Source: Candidatus Aerophobota bacterium (lineage in GTDB: Bacteria; Aerophobota; Aerophobia; Aerophobales; B3-G15). Taken from it: 6,065 bases of DNA. The notes under the pieces were generated by a model. That model was not told the origin of the DNA and ran no database searches. It saw nothing but the letters and a program-made list of their open reading frames with translations. The translations under genes and the position numbers were made by a program. This document shows positions 1 to 4,075 of the stretch, piece by piece; positions within the stretch are counted from its first letter, which is position 1, and each line of letters starts with the position of its first letter. The stretch lies in the NCBI GenBank assembly GCA_030607765.1, contig JAUWJJ010000079.1, positions 1 to 6,065 on the forward strand, given 5' to 3'.

Positions 1-710
1 CCAAACTAAAAAATGGAAAAATAAAGGTGTATAAAGTTACCATACCCGAGGGATTTCCCAAATGGCAAGTAGCTGAAATCTTAAGTAAGGCAGGGGTTGT
101 AAAGGAAAAAGATTTTTTAGATGTAGTGGACAATCCAGGGATGTTTAAAGACGATTTTTCTTTTCCTTTGCCTAATGATAGCTTAGAAGGTTATCTTTAT
201 CCCGATACTTACTATTTTGCCAGGGATGAGGATCCTGTAAAGGTAGTTAGAAAATTTCTCTCTAAATTTGAGAAAGTAGCTCTGCCCCTCTATAATGAGA
301 GAAAATCAGAAAATAATTATTCTCTGCATCAGATAATAATTTTATCTTCTATAGTGGAGAAAGAAGCTTTACTTTCCTCAGAGAAAGCAGTAATTGCTGG
401 GGTCTTTTACAATCGATTAAACAAAAGGATGAGACTGAGAGCAGACCCCACTATAAAATATGCTCTGGGGAGTTTCAGTGAAAAATTGAGCCTGCAGGAT
501 TTAAAAATGCCCTCTCTTTACAATACTTATCTCCACTATGGTTTTCCTCCAAGCCCCATTTGCAATTCTGGCAAACAAAGCATTTATGCTACTATTCATC
601 CTGCTTCAGTAGATTACCTTTACTTTGTAGCCAGAGGGGATGGAACTCACCAATTTAGCCATACTTATAAGCAGCATTTAAAAGCCGTTTATAAGTACCA
701 AAGAGGATAG
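1..710 (+). CDS. mltG: Endolytic murein transglycosylase MltG (5'-truncated by window edge)
   Basis: The frame is open from the window edge (first full codon at base 3) to TAG at 708-710, giving about 235 residues; the family is usually around 330-350. A GTG at 27 is only an internal Val: the in-frame codons before it read KLKNGKIK and run into the family's VTIPEG segment, so the start, the N-terminal membrane helix and part of the LysM-like domain lie upstream. Numbering from that Val, I see the LysM-like part (about 1-35), EGYLYPDTY (54-62), the catalytic segment SSIVEKEA with the expected catalytic Glu at 111, the RADPTIKYALG stretch (138-148), and the C-terminal GFPPSPICN and YLYFVARGDGTHQFS segments. 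The family cleaves nascent glycan strands at the outer face of the cytoplasmic membrane and so limits their length. It is the first visible gene of a unit with hisS 2 bases downstream. The identification is firm; only the 5' end is unseen. Confidence 0.95.
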   Translation, partial: KLKNGKIKVYKVTIPEGFPKWQVAEILSKAGVVKEKDFLDVVDNPGMFKDDFSFPLPNDSLEGYLYPDTYYFARDEDPVKVVRKFLSKFEKVALPLYNERKSENNYSLHQIIILSSIVEKEALLSSEKAVIAGVFYNRLNKRMRLRADPTIKYALGSFSEKLSLQDLKMPSLYNTYLHYGFPPSPICNSGKQSIYATIHPASVDYLYFVARGDGTHQFSHTYKQHLKAVYKYQRG

Positions 711-712
711 AA

Positions 713-1972
713 ATGATTCACTCCCCCAGGGGATGCGAAGATATTCTTCCCTCTCAAGCTATCTATCAGCAATGGATTGAAAGAAAAGCTACCAGTTTAT
801 TTTCTCTTTACGGATATAGAGAGGTAAGGATTCCCACTTTTGAAAAGACAGAACTATTCTTGCGTAGTGTAGGAGAACAAACAGATGTGGGTAAACAGAT
901 GTATACCTTTAAAGATAAAGGGGGAAGGTTGCTTTCTCTTCGCCCTGAAGCTACTGTAGGAATCGTAAGAGCTTACCTTCAACACAAGATATACGGAAAA
1001 TTTAAAGAATGGCGGGTTTGCTATGCAGGGTCTATGTTCAGGTATGAGAGACCGCAGGCAGGAAGACTAAGGGAATTTCATCAGATTGGAGTGGAAAATA
1101 TAGGTCAAGAGAGCCCCTGGATAGACGTAGAGATTATTGAAATGTCTCGCCGATTCCTTAAAAAAGTGGGATTAATAGATTTTGAAATGCAACTTAACAG
1201 TATTGGTTGCAGAAAGTGCCGTCCTAACTACCAGCAAGTTTTAAAAGATTACTTAGGAAAAAATTTGAGTTCTCTATGCTCAACTTGTCAGATACGTTAT
1301 CAGCATAATATTCTTCGAGTCCTGGACTGTAAGAATTCATCCTGTCAACAGGTAATTAATGATGTTCCCCCTATTAGTCTCTATCTTTGCCCGGAGTGCG
1401 AGAACCATTTTGAACAGGTAAAGCAGGGATTAAATGCTCTCGATGTTAGTTTTGTCATTAATCCTCATTTAGTAAGAGGATTGGACTACTATACAAAAAC
1501 TGTCTTTGAAATTATCTCTCCTTACCTGGGTGCTCAGGATGCTGTTTGTGCGGGGGGTAGATATGACGATTTGGTGGGTGATTTGGGAGGTCATCCCACT
1601 CCAGCTATGGGTTTTGCTATAGGATTAGAGCGCCTCTTAGCTAATTTGGAGGAAATTAAAGCAAAACTTCCTTCCCCAACTTCTCTCAAGGTTTTTATAG
1701 CTACTTTGAATGAAAAAAGCCAGGGGAAGGGCCTGTTTTTAGCTGATCTTTTTCGCTCCCAAGGAATAAAGGTTATTGTAAACTTTAATCTTAGGAGTCT
1801 TTCATCTCAACTAAGATTTGCTAATAAAGAGCATACTCCCTGGGTTTTAATAGTAGGTGAGGAGGAGATAAGAAAGGAGAAGTATATTTTAAGAGATATG
1901 CAAACTGGTGAACAAAAACAGATGAGCCAGGATGATTTAAAACGTTTCAGCAAAACTTTAGGAAAAGGGTAA
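713..1972 (+). CDS. hisS: Histidine--tRNA ligase (HisRS)
   Basis: Cytoplasmic class II synthetase that joins histidine to tRNA(His) using ATP. The 419 residues are normal full length for a bacterial HisRS. Visible landmarks in order: an N-terminal segment with PRGCEDILP; SLRPEAT (75-81); motif 2 around FRYERPQAGRLREFHQ (109-124); an insertion domain (about 160-245) with four cysteine pairs (166/169, 189/192, 206/211, 226/229); the histidine-binding LVRGLDYYTKTVFE (253-266) carrying the conserved Arg; motif 3 AMGFAIGLERLL (298-309); and a C-terminal anticodon-binding domain (about 324-415) ending with the typical RSLSSQLRFANK and VGEEE signatures. The ATG at 713 is chosen because an AGAGGA ribosome-binding sequence lies at 702-707, inside the end of mltG, with 5 bases of spacing. 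The gap to mltG is 2 bases, and to aspS 2 bases, so coupled translation is likely. The paralogue HisZ is unlikely because all catalytic motifs and the C-terminal domain are present. Confidence 0.97.
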   Translation: MIHSPRGCEDILPSQAIYQQWIERKATSLFSLYGYREVRIPTFEKTELFLRSVGEQTDVGKQMYTFKDKGGRLLSLRPEATVGIVRAYLQHKIYGKFKEWRVCYAGSMFRYERPQAGRLREFHQIGVENIGQESPWIDVEIIEMSRRFLKKVGLIDFEMQLNSIGCRKCRPNYQQVLKDYLGKNLSSLCSTCQIRYQHNILRVLDCKNSSCQQVINDVPPISLYLCPECENHFEQVKQGLNALDVSFVINPHLVRGLDYYTKTVFEIISPYLGAQDAVCAGGRYDDLVGDLGGHPTPAMGFAIGLERLLANLEEIKAKLPSPTSLKVFIATLNEKSQGKGLFLADLFRSQGIKVIVNFNLRSLSSQLRFANKEHTPWVLIVGEEEIRKEKYILRDMQTGEQKQMSQDDLKRFSKTLGKG

Positions 1973-1974
1973 TA

Positions 1975-3732
1975 ATGAAGAGAACTCATCTTTGTGGAAA
2001 TTTAAGTAAAAAACAAGTTGATCAACAGGTAGCTTTAGCTGGATGGATAAAGAAAAGAAGAGACCATGGAGGTTTAATCTTTATTGATTTAGGTGATAAA
2101 TCCGGGCTAATACAACTGGTTTTTAATCCAGATTTAAATAAACAGGCTCATGACAAGGCTCATGATTTAAGAGAAGGATGGGTAATTAGTATAAAAGGAA
2201 AGGTGAGCTCTCGCCCTCAAGATTCAATAAATCCAAAGATAGCTACCGGAGAGGTTGAGATAGTGGTAGAGAATTTGGAAATTTTAAATGTATCATCTCC
2301 TCTTCCCTTCAGCATTGAGGATAACATTGATGTAGCTGAGGAAGTGAGGCTAAAGTATAGATATCTGGATCTACGAAGACCGATTATGCAGAGGAATCTT
2401 GAATTAAGATACAAGGTAGTTAAACTCGTTCGAGATTTTTTAGACAAGAGAGGATTTATAGAAGTGGAAACACCGTTTCTTACCAAGAGTACCCCAGAAG
2501 GAGCCCGTGATTACTTGGTTCCCTCTCGTTTAAACCCCGGGGAATTTTATGCCTTACCTCAATCTCCTCAGCTTTTTAAGCAGCTCATTATGGTTGCCGG
2601 ATTTGACCGTTATTTTCAAATAGTTAGATGTTTTCGGGATGAAGACTTAAGAAGGGATAGACAACCAGAGCATACTCAAATTGATATAGAACTTTCTTTC
2701 ATTGAAGAAGAGGACATATTTGAATTAGTTGAAGGAATGCTAAGAGCTGTATTTAAGGAAGCTTTAAATGTAACCCTACCATTTAATTTTCCTCGTCTTA
2801 CCTATGGGGAAGCTATGAATCGCTATGGAAGCGATAAGCCAGATATAAGATTTGGAATGGAATTAAAGGACCTCTCTTTTTTAGCCCAGGGAGGAAAATT
2901 TAAAATTTTTTCTCAAGTAATGAAAGAAAAAGGGCAGATTAAAGGGATAGCTCTTCGGGGGGGTGCTCGTCTTTCCCGCAAAGATTTAGACGAGTTAAAT
3001 AACTGGGTCTCTGTTTACCAGGCTAAAGGGATAAGCTGGATTCTCCTTGCTGAAGCGGGAGTAAAGTCTCCTCTTTTGAAGTTCTTTTCCTCTCAAGAGA
3101 TTGAAGAAGTAATATCTAAGACTGGAGCAAAAAAAGGAGATGCCATTTTTATAATAGCAGATAAAAAAGAAATAGTGAATGAATCCTTAGGTCAACTCCG
3201 TCTTTACTTAGCTAAAAAGTTTAATCTTATCCCCAAGAATACCCATCAACTACTATGGGTAGTGGATTTTCCTTTATTTGAAAGAGATAAGCAGGATAAA
3301 TTATCTCCCCTGCATCATCCCTTCACCTCTCCCCGGCAGGATGATTTTCCCCTTTTGGAAAGTTTTCCGGAAAAGGTAAAATCTCGAGCTTATGATATTG
3401 TTTTAAATGGAGAGGAAATTGGAGGAGGCAGTATAAGAATCCATCAAAGGAAATTGCAGGAAAGAATACTGGAAATGCTGGGTATCTCTAAATTGCAACA
3501 AAAAGAAAAATTTGGTTTTCTCTTGGATGCACTATCCTTGGGAGCTCCTCCCCATGGAGGAATAGCATTAGGTCTGGATCGTTTGTTGATGATTTTAGCT
3601 GGAGAAAAATCTATAAGGGAAGTAATCCCCTTTCCCAAAACCCAAAAGGGAATATGCCTGCTAACTCAGGCTCCTTCTTTGACTGAAAAAGAGCAGCTTG
3701 AAGAGCTACACATTGAGATTAGTGAAGAGTAA
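1975..3732 (+). CDS. aspS: Aspartate--tRNA ligase, probably non-discriminating (AspRS / Asp-tRNA(Asx) type)
   Basis: Cytoplasmic class IIb synthetase, 585 residues, the usual bacterial length. Domain order: an N-terminal OB-fold anticodon-binding domain (1-105) with GWIKKRRDHGG; the first part of the catalytic core, with the flipping-loop segment TKSTPEGARDYLVPSR (170-185), LPQSPQLFKQ (194-203) and motif 2 FRDEDLRRDRQPEHTQID (220-237); the bacterial GAD insertion (about 290-420); then WVVDFPLFE, LHHPFTSP, GGGSIRIH (483-490) and motif 3 APPHGGIALGLDRLLM (524-539). His31 in the RRDHGG loop is the residue typical of non-discriminating bacterial AspRS; strict enzymes such as E. coli's have Leu there. 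Such an enzyme also forms Asp-tRNA(Asn), which GatCAB then amidates. That role is inferred from one position. The start at 1975 follows an AAGGG sequence (1965-1969) in the end of hisS, 2 bases after its stop. No partner amidotransferase gene is in view. Confidence 0.96.
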   Translation: MKRTHLCGNLSKKQVDQQVALAGWIKKRRDHGGLIFIDLGDKSGLIQLVFNPDLNKQAHDKAHDLREGWVISIKGKVSSRPQDSINPKIATGEVEIVVENLEILNVSSPLPFSIEDNIDVAEEVRLKYRYLDLRRPIMQRNLELRYKVVKLVRDFLDKRGFIEVETPFLTKSTPEGARDYLVPSRLNPGEFYALPQSPQLFKQLIMVAGFDRYFQIVRCFRDEDLRRDRQPEHTQIDIELSFIEEEDIFELVEGMLRAVFKEALNVTLPFNFPRLTYGEAMNRYGSDKPDIRFGMELKDLSFLAQGGKFKIFSQVMKEKGQIKGIALRGGARLSRKDLDELNNWVSVYQAKGISWILLAEAGVKSPLLKFFSSQEIEEVISKTGAKKGDAIFIIADKKEIVNESLGQLRLYLAKKFNLIPKNTHQLLWVVDFPLFERDKQDKLSPLHHPFTSPRQDDFPLLESFPEKVKSRAYDIVLNGEEIGGGSIRIHQRKLQERILEMLGISKLQQKEKFGFLLDALSLGAPPHGGIALGLDRLLMILAGEKSIREVIPFPKTQKGICLLTQAPSLTEKEQLEELHIEISEE

Positions 3733-3748
3733 GAAGGGTGAAGAGTAA
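3722..3748 (+). repeat. 11-base direct repeat across the aspS stop codon
   Basis: GTGAAGAGTAA occurs at 3722-3732, where its last three bases are the aspS stop codon, and again at 3738-3748. A shorter GAAGAGTA copy lies at 3778-3785, between the first two hairpins. The first two copies are 16 bases apart, as in a short tandem duplication. No function is evident; it may mark local slippage or the joint made when the hairpin cluster was inserted. Confidence 0.6.
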
Positions 3749-3751
3749 AAT

Positions 3752-3774
3752 GTAGCCGCAGGCTTTAGCCTGCG
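3752..3774 (+). repeat. REP-like hairpin 1 (GTAG type)
   Basis: GTAG at 3752-3755 is followed by 8 bases and a TTTA loop at 3764-3767. The stem is CGCAGGC (3757-3763) with GCCTGCG (3768-3774), 7 perfect GC-rich pairs. It lies 19 bases after the aspS stop. The sequence after it is TAAGAAGAG, with no T run, so it is not a classical intrinsic terminator, although a structure this stable could still protect or block the 3' end of the aspS message. Confidence 0.8.
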
Positions 3775-3782
3775 TAAGAAGA

Positions 3783-3806
3783 GTAGGGCAGGTCTTTAGA
3801 CCTGCC
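3783..3806 (+). repeat. REP-like hairpin 2 (GTAG type)
   Basis: GTAG at 3783-3786 is followed by an 8-base arm, GGCAGGTC (3787-3794), TTTA (3795-3798) and the exact complement GACCTGCC (3799-3806). This is the longest stem of the set, and all 8 spacer bases are paired. It has the same orientation as hairpin 1, with GTAG boxes 31 bases apart. No T run follows. Confidence 0.8.
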
Positions 3807-3852
3807 AAGAGCAACTTAAGAACTAAAGGTAATAGGTAAGCTTTTCTAAAAA

Positions 3853-3870
3853 AATGTGGAACTACACATT
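3853..3870. repeat. Short inverted repeat, not of the GTAG type
   Basis: AATGTG (3853-3858) and CACATT (3865-3870) are exact complements around a 6-base centre, GAACTA. A CTAC lies at 3862-3865, but the fixed spacing to TAAA seen in the other hairpins is absent, so this is either a decayed element or chance in AT-rich sequence. Confidence 0.35.
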
Positions 3871-3880
3871 CGTCATTACT

Positions 3881-3901
3881 GTAGTTTGCCGATTTATCGG
3901 C
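3881..3901 (+). repeat. REP-like hairpin 3 (GTAG type)
   Basis: GTAG (3881-3884), 8 bases, TTTA (3893-3896). The paired arms are GCCGA (3888-3892) and TCGGC (3897-3901). TGTTTT follows at 3902-3907, so this is the hairpin in the cluster most like a weak terminator, but the T run is short and interrupted. Bases 3880-3901 match 3916-3937 at 21 of 22 positions. Confidence 0.8.
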
Positions 3902-3916
3902 TGTTTTGATGTCCTT

Positions 3917-3937
3917 GTAGCTTGCCGATTTATCGGC
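3917..3937 (+). repeat. REP-like hairpin 4 (GTAG type)
   Basis: Near-identical second copy of hairpin 3: GTAG (3917-3920), 8 bases, TTTA (3929-3932), with arms GCCGA (3924-3928) and TCGGC (3933-3937). The only difference from hairpin 3 over 22 bases is the base directly after GTAG (C instead of T). Its GTAG lies 36 bases after that of hairpin 3. Confidence 0.8.
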
Positions 3938-3948
3938 GCATTAAACCC

Positions 3949-3970
3949 GCCCAATAAATTGGGCAACTAC
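3949..3970 (-). repeat. REP-like hairpin 5 (GTAG type, inverted)
   Basis: Same plan on the minus strand. Read on +, the arm GCCCAA (3949-3954) is followed by TAAA (3955-3958), TTGGGC (3959-3964), two bases, then CTAC (3967-3970), which is GTAG on the other strand. The GTAG-to-TTTA distance is again 8 bases. It faces hairpins 3 and 4 head to head. Confidence 0.8.
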
Positions 3971-3982
3971 AAACTACAAACC

Positions 3983-4004
3983 GCCTGATAAATCAGGCAG
4001 CTAC
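3983..4004 (-). repeat. REP-like hairpin 6 (GTAG type, inverted)
   Basis: On +, GCCTGA (3983-3988), TAAA (3989-3992), TCAGGC (3993-3998), two bases, then CTAC (4001-4004). It has the same orientation and geometry as hairpin 5, with CTAC boxes 34 bases apart. Between them, ACTACAAACTACAAA (3966-3980) holds an extra CTAC at 3974-3977 with no hairpin, possibly a fragment of a lost copy. Confidence 0.8.
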
Positions 4005-4006
4005 AA

Positions 4007-4036
4007 TTGACAGAGAAAAAAAGAAAAAGTTTTAGA
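4007..4036 (+). promoter_or_regulatory. Possible priA promoter (weak)
   Basis: TTGACA at 4007-4012 is a perfect consensus -35 box just after the last hairpin and 56 bases before the priA start. The matching -10 is poor: TTTTAG (4030-4035, 17-base spacer) or TTTAGA (4031-4036, 18-base spacer), each with only three of six consensus bases. The better TATTAC (4047-4052) is too far away. It is a candidate by position only, since such matches arise by chance in AT-rich DNA. Confidence 0.3.
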
Positions 4037-4061
4037 AAAACTAAACTATTACAACTAAAGA

Positions 4062-4075
4062 GTGAAAAGTGAAAA
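4062..4075 (+). repeat. GTGAAAA tandem pair at the priA start
   Basis: GTGAAAA occurs twice in a row (4062-4068, 4069-4075). Each copy begins with a possible GTG start, but only the second is in the priA frame; the first is in another frame, and an in-frame TGA at 4063-4065 closes the priA frame upstream. That fixes the start at or after 4069. The only ribosome-binding candidate is the weak AAAGAG at 4056-4061. Confidence 0.55.

Larger units (their letters stand above)
3733..4068. other. Intergenic region of 336 bases, hairpin array, no gene seen
   Basis: No convincing coding frame, tRNA or rRNA is visible between aspS and priA. The content is six GTAG-type hairpins (3752-4004) and one unrelated inverted repeat, then an A-rich leader (4013-4068) before priA. 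The spacing contrasts with the 2-base gaps upstream and separates the mltG-hisS-aspS unit from priA. Confidence 0.8.

Noticed and set aside
27..29. GTG as the true start of mltG
   Set aside because: The frame is open upstream to the window edge, and the conserved VTIPEG segment would lie right at the start, with no membrane helix before it. The gene begins outside the window.
1807..1989. Minus-strand open frame of 60 codons opposite the end of hisS
   Set aside because: It lies fully opposite conserved HisRS and the aspS start, has no recognisable domain and no clear ribosome-binding site.
2217..2486. Minus-strand open frame of 89 codons opposite aspS
   Set aside because: It is antisense to a conserved catalytic region of AspRS and Ser/Thr-rich, as antisense frames often are. 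It has no family resemblance.
3444..3638. Minus-strand open frame of 64 codons opposite the end of aspS
   Set aside because: It mirrors AspRS motif 3 and has no independent coding evidence.
3752..3806. Tandem rho-independent terminators after aspS
   Set aside because: Stable stems are present but neither is followed by a T run. The shared GTAG foot and TTTA loop fit REP elements better.
3752..4004. CRISPR array
   Set aside because: The hairpins vary in stem sequence, lie at irregular distances and on both strands, and lack the constant 23-40-base repeats with unique spacers of a CRISPR array.
4028..4042. Hairpin AGTTTT / AAAACT before priA
   Set aside because: It has six AT-rich pairs in an A-rich leader, is weak, and is expected by chance at this composition.
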